This document shows positions 32,301 through 42,834 of a stretch of 64,000 bases of DNA, one piece after another. The notes below the pieces were generated by a model. The model was not told where the DNA came from and searched no databases. It saw only the letters and a list, made by a program, of their open reading frames with translations. Source of the DNA: Closterium sp. NIES-65 (lineage: Eukaryota > Streptophyta > Zygnematophyceae > Desmidiales > Closteriaceae); assembly GCA_948144175.1 (NCBI GenBank), contig CANXME010001298.1:586114-650113 (forward strand), given 5' to 3'. The position numbers and the translations under genes were made by a program. Every line of letters begins with the position of its first letter. The stretch's first letter is position 1.

Positions 32301-33396
32301 TAAGACCACCCCCACCCCCGTGCTGAGAGTACCACTCACGGACCTCCTGGGGCGAGGGAGTGTGCTGCTGGCGCTGGCCACCGCCAGTGCCTCCACGGCC
32401 ACCACCACCGCTGCCACCCCCTCGACCACCCCAACCCCTGCCGCCGCCTCGTCCACCGCCACCCCAACCGCCGCCTCCACTCCTACCACCTCCCTCGCCG
32501 CCGCCGCCACCACCCCCACCGCTACCACTCGCCCCTCCGGCCGAGCCACCACCCCCACTGCCTCCACCGCTCCCACCGCCGCCTCCCCCGCCGTCACTGC
32601 TACCACCCTTGCCCCACTTGCCCTTGCCGTTGCGGTGCCCGCTCGAGGCAGACGCAGCGCCGACCTTCTCAGCACCGAGAAGGTCGACAGCAGCAGCAGA
32701 GGCGACAGAGGGAAGAAGGGGGGAAGGAGAACACCCCTCAAAGAACGGGGTACGAGGGTCGCCACGAGAGGCACCTACAGCGACTATGCTAGTCTCAGCT
32801 GCAAGGAGCTCCTTCTCGAGGAGGGCAATGGTGAGCTCAGTGGGGCAGCGAGCTAGGAAGTGGTCCCTGACAGCACGCAGTGTGTCAGGGAGGCGGGTGA
32901 CTAGGTGGTAGAGAGTGAGCCAGAGTGGAGGGGGGTGCGTGGTAAGGAACTCAGCAGGCATGGCGGCACGGAAGCGGGCCTCACTAGTGCGGAGGTGCGT
33001 GATGAGGTCAGCGACTGTGTGAAAAGAGGCCAGGTCGGGAAACAGGTAGGGGAGGGAGAGACGGCCTAGTGCGGCAGAGGCAGGTGAGGAGTAGCGAGCA
33101 ACTACAGCTGTGTACAGTGCCTGTGCAGTCTTGTGCTGGCCAAAGTGCTCGCGTTCGTCTATCGGCAGGGAGTTGCGAATGGCGAAGCGAGCGTGGGCAT
33201 CACGAGTCTGCCACTGTGAGCGAGCAGTGCTGTCAGCAGTAGCAGCAGGGGCAGTGACATTGCCTAGGGCGTGGTCGTACAGTGAGATGTCATCCTTGGC
33301 TGTGAGCTGTAGGTAGAGGTGAAGGTCATCGAGCCAGGTGTCAAACTTCACAGGGCGGCCCTCAGCATCGAACACAAGAACCTGTGGGCTAGCCAT
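29346..33396 (-). CDS. Copia E gag, protease, integrase and repeat linker
   Basis: ATG at 33396 (MASPQVLVFDAEG); about 1350 codons stay in frame. Gag domain residues 1-200; Gly-rich tract about 32390-32620; zinc knuckle CTYVIRTGDRTGQQCG..H....C (about 32240-32310); protease FTLDSGASRCFFRD (about 31890); pre-integrase HHRLGHPS (about 31450). Integrase has MDVWGPARV, LHSDRGGEFSS and QQNGVAERRIG. Then come two linkers, GGVEP-type pentapeptides (30170-30400) and a 13-residue ADPGVGAA-type repeat (29590-29945). It would be cut into capsid, protease and integrase if expressed. The frame leaves pol near 29345. Confidence 0.85.
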
Positions 33397-33406
33397 AGGA
33401 ACAGTA

Positions 33407-34150
33407 GACTAGCAGCAGCAGCAGCAGTAGCAGTAGCAGTAGCAGTAGCAGTAGCAGTAGCAGTAGCAGAAATAGGTAGGACGAACCAGATAGGGCAGGG
33501 TGGCGCGGCTCGGTGCAGCTCGGGTCGCGGCTCGGCTGGATGGCGCGGCTCGGCTGGGGGCGACGCGGCTCGGTTCGGGTCGCGCGGTTCGCCCGTGTCG
33601 CGCTGTGAGAGGCTAGCGCGGGGCCTGAAGGGGCCGTGAGAGGCTAGCGCGGGGCCGCACGGGGCCTGCTTGGGCTAGCGCGGGGCCATTCAGGGGCCGT
33701 GAGAGGCTAGCGCGGGGCCGACTGGGGGCCTTAAGGGGCTAGCGCGGGGCCTGTAGGGGCCGTTCGGGGCTAGCGCGGGCCCGCACGGGGCCGTTCGGGG
33801 CTAGCGCGGGGCCGAACGTGTCCGTTCGGGGCTAGCGCGGGGCCGTTCGGGGGCCGTTAGAGGCTAGCGCGGGGCCGACGGGGGCCCGAAGGGGCTAGCG
33901 CGGGGCCTAAGGGGCCGTGAGAGGCTAGCGCGGGGCCTGAAGGGGGGGCCTTAAGGGGCTAGCGCGGGGCCTGAAGGGGGGGCCGTAAGAGGCTAGCGTG
34001 GGGCCGACAGGGCCTCTAGGGAGGTAAGCGCGGGGCCGAAGAGGTCGCTAAGGGGCGACGCGGCCGTGAGGGGCCTTAAGAGGCTAGCGCGAGGGCCTCA
34101 AGGGGCCGTAAGAACGAGGCGCCCTAGGCGCAGGTAGTGAGATAGGTAGT
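33407..34150 (-). repeat. Copia E leader: trinucleotide run and minisatellite
   Basis: 33411-33470 is an AGC/AGT trinucleotide run. About 33600-34110 is an array built on gggctagcgcggggcc units of 20-45 bp. No gene seen. Confidence 0.8.
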
Positions 34151-34153
34151 GGT

Positions 34154-34202
34154 GGGCCCTTAAAAAAAATTCGGTCCTAGCGAAGGACCTGCTCTGAAAC
34201 CA
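34154..34202 (-). promoter_or_regulatory. Copia E primer site, leader stem-loop and GGGCCC motif
   Basis: TGGTTTCAGAGCAGG next to the 5' LTR (34188-34202), stem AGGACC/GGTCCT (34173-34178 with 34184-34189), GGGCCC at 34154-34159. Confidence 0.65.
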
Positions 34203-34342
34203 TCTCAAAAGTATGAAACATGAATGATTGACTAGAATGGCAGTTGGGTACAAATAGGTCAAAACCTAACCCTAGAATTGTGTACCCTCTATAGGCTAAC
34301 CCACTATAGCCTAAACTAACACAACATATATAATGTTTGACA
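34203..34342 (-). repeat. Copia E 5' LTR
   Basis: 140 bp, three differences from 26999-27138, flanked by GGTTC. Confidence 0.9.
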
Positions 34343-34347
34343 GGTTC

Positions 34348-35047
34348 ACCAGAAGAAACCAACTGTATGACCGTTTGAGACTGCGGCGGGGTTCACCAGC
34401 ACATTTCTAAGCAAAAACGGGGGGATGATGACGTGAGGGGATGATGACGTGATCAGTAAGGTAAGTCTCGCCTTCCTGATCCCGTCAGTTAGGTTTGGTT
34501 AACCTCCGTCTGCCCGGTCAGCCCGTAAAAATGCTGCCGAGCCTCCTATGCCGTCCGAACCTCTTAGAAAAGTGAGGGCGTGGCGAACGCCCCCAATTTT
34601 CACCCATTTCGAAATGCTTGACCGCATATGGAAACGGGGTCGCAGTTTCCTCCCCTGGCAAAAACCATCCCCCTGCGATGCCATCGCCATTCACCTATCC
34701 ACGGTGAATGGCGATGGCATGGCTGTGGCATTGCACGGCAGAGGGGAACAACGGAAGGTGGGGCTGGGGGTTCCATATGCGGTTGCGAATTTTCCCGTTT
34801 TGGGAATCGAGGTTTCGCGGACCGCATTACGCCCAGACCTCTTGGGGGGGTTCCGCCCCCGTTTCCAGATGCGCTCACCATGCCGATACCGTCAAAATGC
34901 CATCTATTTTTGAATGTGCTGGCGAACACCGCTTGTATATTTGTTTTTGGCGAGTAGCGAAAATCTCCATCGACATTTGGTTCGCAGATTCTCCCGCTGC
35001 GACTTGTTCCTAGGGTGCCCCTACTCTCTGTTTCTAGCTCGGTACAC
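34348..35047. other. Intergenic stretch with a perfect hairpin
   Basis: No coding region supported. It contains an 18-bp perfect inverted repeat with a 7-nt loop (34678-34695 and 34703-34720), nested in a looser inverted repeat (ccgcatatggaa near 34623 and ttccatatgcgg near 34772). Confidence 0.6.
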
Positions 35048-35050
35048 AAT

Positions 35051-35067
35051 GGCCCTGTTCGATAGCA
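35051..35067 (+). repeat. Harbinger left terminal inverted repeat
   Basis: GGCCCTGTTCGATAGCA, the exact inverse of 39215-39231. Preceded by AAT. Confidence 0.85.
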
Positions 35068-35145
35068 GGGTGACCCCAACTGTAAAATTTCTCCTGCGGT
35101 GGGAGAAAATGGGCGGGAAAAGGTTTACGACTCCATGCGACGCTT

Positions 35146-35267
35146 GCGACCCCCATGCGATGAGGTTGAATTCCCGCCAGCGCGAACGACCCCCCTGCGA
35201 TGACACAAGTTTCCCGCCCACGCGAACAACCCCCCTGCGATGAGACGAATTTCCCGCCCACGCGAGA
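35146..35267. repeat. Short tandem repeat inside the Harbinger left end
   Basis: About three imperfect units of roughly 45 bp with the core cgcgaacaacccccctgcga followed by gaatttcccgccc. Confidence 0.6.
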
Positions 35268-35614
35268 AATCGAGGCGGGAAGTTTGACCTGGGTTCCTGA
35301 CTCCACACCGGGCCCGAACAGTAACTGCAGACGTAATGATTACCAAGTGTATGGGGCAAAAGTTCACACGGTGTGGGAATGGTTGTGACACCTGCTTTTC
35401 AACTAAGCCACATCATTCGGTTTTTATGGGGTCTAGTAGTATTGTTTTAGAGCCCGGAGGAAGGGTACAAATCAGTGTTGCCGGCATGCCAATACCTTTC
35501 GAAACACATAACAAGGGCTGTCACCGAAATGAACCACGCGATAGAAGTTTTCAGCTGAAATTTTTGTTAGCGGCTCATTTTCCGAACGCAGACCGTGAAA
35601 ACTCGTTCCACTTC

Positions 35615-35653
35615 AGGTCGTCTCTCCAGCAAGTGTCAAGAGAGGCTAGTGTC
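35615..35653. repeat. Harbinger subterminal inverted repeat, left arm
   Basis: 39 bp identical to the reverse complement of 39012-39050. It contains GTGTCAAG-type motifs that recur nearby, a possible transposase or Myb-protein binding region. Confidence 0.75.
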
Positions 35654-36061
35654 AAGCGGGGAATGCGCTTGACACCAGGTCGGGTCGCTCCCATGCGCGG
35701 CTCCAGGTTGGTGTCAATGTTGCCAACATTGAGCGAACCTCCAGCGATCCCCATCCCATCCCCTCGTGATCCAGGCGACCCCCCGCACGACCGAGAATTG
35801 ACCCTGCACGACCGAATATTGACCGCCAACTGCCTCCAACCGGCAGCACTCACGTCCGAATTTTAACTTGCCGCAACACATCCTCACCAAATGCACGAAC
35901 GCACCACCCGAACCCCGCTACCCGAAGTTCTACGTGACTTAAACACGCAGAACCCTCACCTCGTGCAAAGACAAAAACCAACGTCGTGAGGTATTCCACT
36001 AAAATTAACCACGTAATAGCTCTATGCGATCCACTCGAAATTGGCGAAGGCATATTACATC

Positions 36062-37351
36062 ATGGACCCGAAGGTCGCCACTGCGCTTCTAGCTGTAATG
36101 CAACATTGGTGTGCGTATTATACTCTCGTCTTCATCCCCATGGTTGCTGCAGCAAGCGAGCAATGGCTACTCCAGCAATCTGCCGTCAGTAACAACGTCG
36201 AACCCGTGGACGAGGGAGCTGCGCGTCTAGCAAAAGAGCGCCGTGATGTCCGCCGCCGGCGCCGCCTGACACGCATCATGGAGTGGCAGGAGGATCTGCG
36301 TGTAATGACTGACGCCGAGTTCCAGAATGTCTTCCGCATTACCCGCGATATCCTGCACTACATCTCTGACGCCATGCAAGTCCCTATGTCTCAATTTGTG
36401 GACCGCCATGACATCCCTATTCAACTCTGTATACTTATTCCTATCAAGTATTTTGCATCAGGTTTATCATATGTAGACTTGGCACTAATTTTTGGCATTT
36501 CAAGTGCATTACTGCACAGATTGGTAGACGCTTTCTTACTGCACTTTCCGCGGCGCTTCAAACGCGAATGGGTCAAGTTCCCACCACCAGAGGCCCATGC
36601 AGCCATGGCAGCCGATTTCCGGGCGGTGAAAGGAGTTCCAAACGTGATTGGCGCCATCGACGGCACCCATATTCAGATACGGGGTATGGAGGGGCACAGG
36701 CAAGAATATTATAACAGAAAGTCACACTACTCGGTCCAACTGCAAGTCACATGTGATGCCAAGGGCATGATTTGGGACTATAACGTCGGGAATCCAGGAT
36801 CTAACCACGATCAATGCGTTTTCATGCAATCCACACTCTCCGCAAGGCTGGAGAATGGAGAAATCGCTCCTTACCAGCTGGTCGCCGACGCGGCTTACCC
36901 TTTGCGCGACTACTGTCTTGTCCCGCTGCACGCACCAAGGAAACGGTTGATGAAGAGATGGGAGCAGAGCTTCAACAAGGTGCAATCGGCCACCCGGATG
37001 GTGGTTGAACGTACTATCGGCGCGCTGAAGAACCGGTGGCGGCTATTCGGCAGACGCCACGAATGCAAACTCTGGAGGGTGTGTGCGGGAACTGCATGTA
37101 TCATTATTCTGCATAACATGCTCACCAGCATGGGAACGCCGATGATGAGAACTGGAAACCCACGGGCATCCTTCTGGAACACCCATGGCAGCCCGTGGTG
37201 GACACGTTCCGGCATGTCAACATATGTCTGGCCAGTGCTATCAAGGGCTACTGCAGCTGCGCTGAAATCACGGCGCAAACACTTCGGAAAGCACATTCAT
37301 CGTGCTTACCTACGTCGTCATCGGGCTCTCCGAGCTACAGCGGCTGCGTAG
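36062..37351 (+). CDS. PIF/Harbinger transposase (DDE superfamily endonuclease)
   Basis: Starts at ATG 36062 (MDPKVATALLAVMQ), 429 aa, uninterrupted. An N-terminal helical region carries an Arg-rich stretch (KERRDVRRRRRLTR) and a DNA-binding-like segment (LSYVDLALIFGISSALLHRL). The DDE nuclease core follows: GAIDGTHIQI (first Asp, about 36650), a middle Asp in VADAAYPLRDY (about 36880), and the Glu in VVERTIGALKNRWR (about 37003). The length and spacing match HARBI1-like plant and algal transposases, which cut and insert the element in the nucleus with help from a Myb-like partner. AATAAA at 37760-37765 may end the transcript. Its 3' end overlaps that of the partner gene by 17 bp. Confidence 0.9.
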   Translation: MDPKVATALLAVMQHWCAYYTLVFIPMVAAASEQWLLQQSAVSNNVEPVDEGAARLAKERRDVRRRRRLTRIMEWQEDLRVMTDAEFQNVFRITRDILHYISDAMQVPMSQFVDRHDIPIQLCILIPIKYFASGLSYVDLALIFGISSALLHRLVDAFLLHFPRRFKREWVKFPPPEAHAAMAADFRAVKGVPNVIGAIDGTHIQIRGMEGHRQEYYNRKSHYSVQLQVTCDAKGMIWDYNVGNPGSNHDQCVFMQSTLSARLENGEIAPYQLVADAAYPLRDYCLVPLHAPRKRLMKRWEQSFNKVQSATRMVVERTIGALKNRWRLFGRRHECKLWRVCAGTACIIILHNMLTSMGTPMMRTGNPRASFWNTHGSPWWTRSGMSTYVWPVLSRATAAALKSRRKHFGKHIHRAYLRRHRALRATAAA

Positions 37352-38639
37352 ATGGCCCAGGGTTGGCATCGTTGCGCGTCTCTGGTGCGGAGAACAGTGG
37401 GCGCTGCGTGGGCGGGTGCAGGGGTCTGCCATTCCCATCTGCCGTTGCATTCTCCGGACGGGCAGCACTCGCAGGCGGAGGCAAGCCATGTGCAGCCAGG
37501 GTCATAGCCGCCACCACAAATTGGGCCATTTGGTTCAGTTGCTGCAGGCCTTCCTTCGTGCAGGCGACAATGGTGTCCGAGATCATGCGTGCACCACCCA
37601 TGGTTGCCGTCTCGTCTACGCGACGCCTTGTTGTCTTTCCCGGCGTGCCAGCTCCTGTGATGGTCGTGTTAATTGAGGGGGGCGATGAAGAAGGAATTTA
37701 GGCGCCTATGTGTATGTGCCAGGGAATGCATGGTCGTCTTGTTCTGGGTTTATTACGGGAATAAAACACTCTACTGGTAGCATGCGCCACACTAATTCCA
37801 GACTTACCTGAAGCGGCGGCCATAGGAGCAGGTGTGCCTGACGGACCAGAACTGTCGTCGTTTGGGCCGGGAATGTACGCGTTAGGGTCCACGTCAGTCA
37901 CGCCCGCTCCTCCGCCATCCACCACATGCGGCCTAACGGCCGCCGTGCCATGCTTGAGGTTCAGCACATATTCCCACCATCGTGGCTTCTTTGTTGCTTT
38001 GTTACCAGATCCCATGTCCTTGCGGGCCAGCTTGCGGTAGTCCGCCATAATGCGCTTCCAGGCCTGCTTCATAGGCTCGCTCTCGCGATCCCATCCCGGG
38101 TTTGCCTTCTTCATATGTTTCCGCAGTTTCTTCCAGTACTGCGATCCTTGTTTCCCTTTCAGTGCCTTTATGTCGTCTCGGGTGTTCCAGCGGGCCACAG
38201 CCAATTCCACAAGCTCCTCTGGAGCCCACTCTGTATTGTAGTTGTTGTCCGTCTTCGCGCGGGACTTGCGTCGGGGCCGTTTTCGCCCGGCTGCAGCTCG
38301 AGTCGTCGCGTCGCCATCTTCGTCATCCCCGTCCTCGCTTTCGTCTGCGTCACTGTTGTCCGAATCTGCCTCGCTGTCACTCGATGACACTATCTCCTCG
38401 AGCTCGTCAGAGTCGACGTCAGAGTCTGCGTCGATATTTTCGGCAGCGCCGTCCTCGTCGTGGGCGATGTACGGCGCGGATGGTCGTGGGGCGTCGGCAG
38501 CCTCGTTCGCGATGCGTGGGCGAGCTGCCCCTTTTGCTTCCTGCGCTTTCATCCAGACGACGTAAGGGGGATCAACCCACGGCTTCTCCTCATCCGCCCT
38601 CTGCTTGCCTTTCTGGCTGCTTTTCTTGCGTGGCGGCAT
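37335..38639 (-). CDS. Myb/SANT-like Harbinger partner protein, two exons
   Basis: ATG at 38639. Exon 1 is 38639-37808. The intron 37807-37655 (153 bp) starts GTAAGT and ends CAG. Exon 2 is 37654-37335. The join is in frame and gives 383 aa. A basic N-terminus (MPPRKKSSQKGKQR) precedes an acidic Asp/Glu/Ser tract (about 38320-38460) and a basic RKRPRRKSR stretch. Then comes a trihelix/Myb-like domain (TEWAPEELVELAVARW ... YWKKLRKHMKK ... WKRIMADYRKLARKD ... RWWEYVLNL). Exon 2 adds a helical segment (DTIVACTKEGLQQLNQMAQF) and a Pro-rich tail. In known Harbinger elements the Myb-like protein binds element ends and recruits the transposase to the nucleus. The intron is inferred from splice signals and frame. 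Confidence 0.85.
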
Positions 38640-39011
38640 GCTGGATGGAGGATGTGACGATGGCAGCGTTGGTTGTTCAATTGGAGGTCACTTCGGGGTT
38701 GTGATGTTCAGATCTGTGTTGGTGTGTTCGTACATGCCGAAGTGTGTTCACAGATCTAGTGTTGCAGGCAGTTGGGCCAGTGGTTGTGTTTCCAATTCCC
38801 GCCGCGAATTTTAACGGTTTTGGTTGCACAAGACTGGCGGGCGCGCGAAAGATGTGTATGTGCGATTGGGGACATTTGCAGGTGTTTGGGTGGTGTGCGA
38901 TTTGTCAGAAGTCGCAGGGGGGGGTTGCGATGTGTCAGGTCAACTTCCTGAGATACCACTTCTTGACACCAGGAGGTCTAGTCCTCCAACCGGTTTCTCG
39001 GTTAGTGTCAT

Positions 39012-39050
39012 GACACTAGCCTCTCTTGACACTTGCTGGAGAGACGACCT
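39012..39050. repeat. Harbinger subterminal inverted repeat, right arm
   Basis: Exact inverse of 35615-35653, about 165 bp inside the right terminus. Confidence 0.75.
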
Positions 39051-39214
39051 CAATCGACCGTTGAGGTTCAGATATTACACTTCCTCCCGCCATTTCTGCT
39101 GCGGTCAATGACCTGGCACCAATGATTACATTGCAGTGGCGTTTTTCCCTTGAATTTTGTCCTTTTATGTGCGACAGCCCAAACCCAACAATTGTGGGAG
39201 ACTGGTTGCGTTTT

Positions 39215-39231
39215 TGCTATCGAACAGGGCC
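39215..39231 (-). repeat. Harbinger right terminal inverted repeat
   Basis: TGCTATCGAACAGGGCC, the exact inverse of the left terminus, followed by AAT. Confidence 0.85.
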
Positions 39232-39549
39232 AATATTAACAGCTCCAAGAACTGTAGTGTATTGGTTCAGTCGTGCCTAAAGTTTACTTTTGCCCAGCGA
39301 CTGCACTAGTCTGCTGCACGAGAGTGTGGAGGCCTGTTTTCTTTGTCTCGTTCTCTGCCTCGTTAGCAGTGGTAGCGGAATGGGGTGGTGCATTCCCCAG
39401 CAGGGCTTTTCTCGAACTCGGACGTTTTGGGCTCCCTTCCAAAAATGCCCTGAAACCGCAGGGTCATAAAAAATTCCGCTCGGAAAACTCAGGGCTGGTC
39501 TGAAATTTCCTCGTTTACGTAAGGGCGTGTAAATGTTTTCTTTCTGACT

Positions 39550-39681
39550 GTCCGGACGGCCCACTGTCCGGAATTTTCTAGGGTTACCAACTTTGGCAAA
39601 CTCCGTAGACGAATCAAAGACGAAGCGAATACTGACGATATTAGTAACCCTACCAATGTCCGAACGATGGGCCGTCCGGAC
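39550..39681. repeat. Small inverted-repeat element
   Basis: 14-bp perfect terminal inverted repeats GTCCGGACGGCCCA / TGGGCCGTCCGGAC. Similarity between the arms extends to about 40 bp (to tagggttac). No adjoining target duplication is clear. 39235-39549 and 39682-39940 show no gene. Confidence 0.55.
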
Positions 39682-39944
39682 GGGCAGGATTGGAGGCTTC
39701 TTTCTGACTAAAGGTGATGTTGAAACTCTTTGTTGGTGCACTTGTGCTGCCGTTGTGGACTCTCCTCACAGAGAGCAAAATTGTACAAGTGCCTCCGAAT
39801 TTGACAAGTCCAGAGGGGCGGGAGGGAAGCATTCACAGGAAGCGGGGAGGGGGCGTTGGGGGTGGTTAGAGCCTCAGAAAAAATTCCGAGTCCTTCGAGG
39901 GAGTACTCGGATTCATCAGAGTCAGAAAAGCGCGAGCTACTTTA

Positions 39945-41017
39945 AGGACGTGGTACAGATTGGGGCGATCTGAGGCTGATTGCCTCGATCCTTAAATTCA
40001 CAATTTCCGAGAAGGTCTAAGAGGTACTTTTTTTGTGATCGGGGGCAATCAGTCGATCGAATTTAAGATCGCGATCGATTGCGAACGATTGCCTCGATTT
40101 GATGCAATCGTTTGCAATCGACCTCGATCGATGGTTCGGATATATAGGCGATTATTCGCAATTTGTAACAATTTTCGTTGAGGTTCGCTTCAGCTCGCTG
40201 CTACAAAACATCTCGCGCAATAGGGCCAATTCGAGTGGCCGACGTAATGGGGCAACCTTGTAATTGCGCGACACAGATGTAGTCGTTTGGTCTCGCCAAA
40301 TTTGAGCAGGAAAGGACATATTACTAGCTTGGAAGGCGCGTTTGAGGTTCCGTTTAGTTTCGACGAAGACACGAGGCTCAGATCGCGCGGCGCGGGAAGC
40401 GATCGAAGATTGCGTCAGATCGGGGCGATCACATCCAATCGCTCGCAATCTGATCCAAACTACCGATTCAGATCGGGACGATCTGCACCACGTCCTAATA
40501 GCGTGGGCCCAAACGGGTTTGATCGCCTCGATCAGCCGCGATCAATACTTTCCAGGAAGCCTGGAGGCCAAATTCAGGCAATCAGGGGCAATCAGCTGAT
40601 CGCGATCAGCTGATCGCCCCAACTCAATCATACCCAATTTACTCCCCGATCATAGTCGATTCTCGTCGATCACCCACGATCAATTGATCGTGGGTGATCG
40701 GGACAACAGCGATACTGACGAAAGTTACACTGTATTACAGAGATTCGTCAACCCCTCACAGAACACCCAGGAAAGTTACACTTACTTGGATACAGAAAGT
40801 TTCGCCAGAAGCCGTCTGGTCGCCAGTCTCGCTAAGATTGCCACGTAAATACCAGGTAATTAAGTCCCGCTTGCTGAGCAGCCAAGAAAAACCTTCTGAG
40901 AAAAACATTACTGATCTGGCGGCTCGGGCATTGCGATCACCAGCAACCCGATCAGATCCGCCCCGATCAGATCAGTCGCGATCAAACCCGTTTAGGCTCA
41001 CGCCCTAATAGCCTAAG
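39945..41017. repeat. GATC-dense inverted-repeat tract
   Basis: Built from overlapping GATC/CGATCG motifs. Two nested inverted repeats are visible: ggacgtggtacagatt at 39945 against the block at 40466-40496, and cctaatagcgtgggcc-aaacgggtttgatcgc near 40493-40526 against 40970-41012. Perfect palindromes lie at 40591-40614 (24 bp) and 40667-40700 (34 bp). No coding region. Confidence 0.65.
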
Positions 41018-42830
41018 CTCTGTTCCCCAGTCCACTCCAAAACACTAGAAAAGACAGAGAGCCATCTCACCTGAGTTTTCTCCTAGACGCCAGCGCCTAG
41101 GATATGTGTGCTTCTCATCCCGCACGCCAAGTCATCCCTGCACGTTCTCTCACCTGAACAGAGGGGGAGGCACCAGATTAACAGGGAGTTTCATCCTCTG
41201 TGGCCTGCATTTCAGAGTGATTTCTTGACAGCATTCTGCAAAAGCAGAAATGATGGATGGTACCGCCCTGCCAGCGGTTGTAAGATAGATTTAAATGCAC
41301 CGCGATTTAGAGGTGAAGATATATAGAAAATACGTTGCTGGGTGAGCCTCCATTGACAGCGTGTTTTCTCGAGCTTTAGCTGGTACTTTCGGTGGTTTCA
41401 GAAGGAATACTGAAGTGCGATACTGGAATGATGGAGAACAGAAACACCCTGGTTTTCTTGGCTATGCCACGCCTGACACACTGCAGTGGGAGGTTGATCG
41501 GGCTGGAAATCGGATCCCAGGGTCCCCCAAAACATACCGAGTTGAGGGCTAGCACGGTTTGACAGAATTGGCCATCGCCCACAGCAGAGTACAACATTTT
41601 CCAATGCCCACGACCCTGCATTCCACGTTGCACGTTCACCTCAGCCATTTTCACACGAAAGAGCTTTCCCCGAAACCAACACTTCGCACGACAGGAGAAG
41701 TGCATAAGCTACTAGGACCCGACTCCGCGTTATGTTTCGCTGCGCTGGAGAAGTGCATTTGTCGCTATACCGCCGCCAATGCCCGCTTTGTCTCTATCTA
41801 TCGATTGTCTAGTTGAGTCTACACCCTTATTCTCAGTCTTCTCACCGGCGGAAGCAGTGGCTACAGTGTTTCGACGTAGCGGGCTGGTGAGATAACTCGG
41901 TTGCGGGCCAAGTCGCACGAGGCGACGAAACCAGACTCGGGCCGTAAAATTCCGTTAACGCTGAATAACTGTCTTAACCGTTTAGAAAACAGCAGTACCA
42001 TTCGAGAACGTATAGAACCCTGACTAAACGCCCTGGGTCAAACTGTCAGTATAACGCATGTGATAGGACCTTCTTTGGTCCGCTGCGGCTACACTAAGCG
42101 TCCCGGTCAGTATAACATATGCCAGTCTAACGAGAATGAGGGTGTAGACAAAACCGGGTCCACGTATCATAAGTAGCCCTTCCAGCCAGGTTTTTGCCGA
42201 ATTAGGTCCCTCGGCGGCACGTGAAAAGGCGAGAGACTTGCATTGACTCATTATCTTACTCCAGATAAACCCGCATCGCTGTCAAGCTACCCAACAAGGC
42301 GAGGGAGTGTGGGGATGTGTCGCTAGCGGATCCACCTTGCCTTGCCGTGTATCGCTGGCAAATAGAAGTTCTATTTTGGAAGCAAATTATGCCTCGTTGG
42401 CTCATCCGATTTCACACAGTGCCAGAGAGTTATGCCGCGCTGGCTTACGCGTCGCACCTCTTCTTGATTTCACACAGAATCAGAAATTATGCTTCGCTGG
42501 CCGTGTGACGCCCGTCTCCGCGGGAGAGGGGTACTTTCCGCGCGACGCATAGAGGCGCACGTTCATTCCCCGCGCATCATCTCAAACTTCCACAGACTCG
42601 CGCTCGCTTTCGACCCCAGGAAGCGCACCGCCGATGCGCGGGCAACGGTCAATTTCAGGGAAAGGGGGCCCTGCCAACGGATCGACGCGCGTCCCGAAAG
42701 ATAAGCTTTCCCGCCGAGGATAAGCTCCCCGCGGAGGATAAGGATAAGCTCTCCCCGGGGGATGTGCTCTTTCCAAGCTACGCTGAACACCAAGTAGTCG
42801 CTAAGTCAAGCTTGACTTTCCCGCGCTGCT
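41018..42830. other. Intergenic DNA, no gene recognised
   Basis: Short chance ORFs only. A degenerate repeat of ttatgcctcgttggct-like words occurs near 42388, 42430 and 42488. aggataagct is repeated at 42715-42755. Nothing else I can support. Confidence 0.5.
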
Positions 42831-42834
42831 GCTT

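Larger units (their letters stand above)
26999..34342 (-). mobile_element. Ty1/copia element E
   Basis: LTRs 26999-27138 and 34203-34342 (140 bp each, three differences). Perfect 5-bp duplication GGTTC at 26994-26998 and 34343-34347. The gag-protease-integrase half is one long open frame. The RT-RNase H half has deletions and frameshifts. Confidence 0.92.
35051..39231 (+). mobile_element. Complete PIF/Harbinger DNA transposon
   Basis: 17-bp perfect terminal inverted repeats GGCCCTGTTCGATAGCA at 35051-35067 and 39215-39231, flanked by AAT on both sides (35048-35050, 39232-39234), the 3-bp duplication size expected for this superfamily. It carries a DDE transposase (plus) and a Myb/SANT-like partner (minus), the standard two-gene complement. 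Both ORFs look intact, so this may be an autonomous copy. 35068-36061 and 38640-39214 hold no gene. Confidence 0.9.

Noticed and set aside
34628-35391. Several overlapping ORFs of about 100 codons on both strands
   Set aside because: No domain, no consistent frame, partly caused by inverted and tandem repeats.
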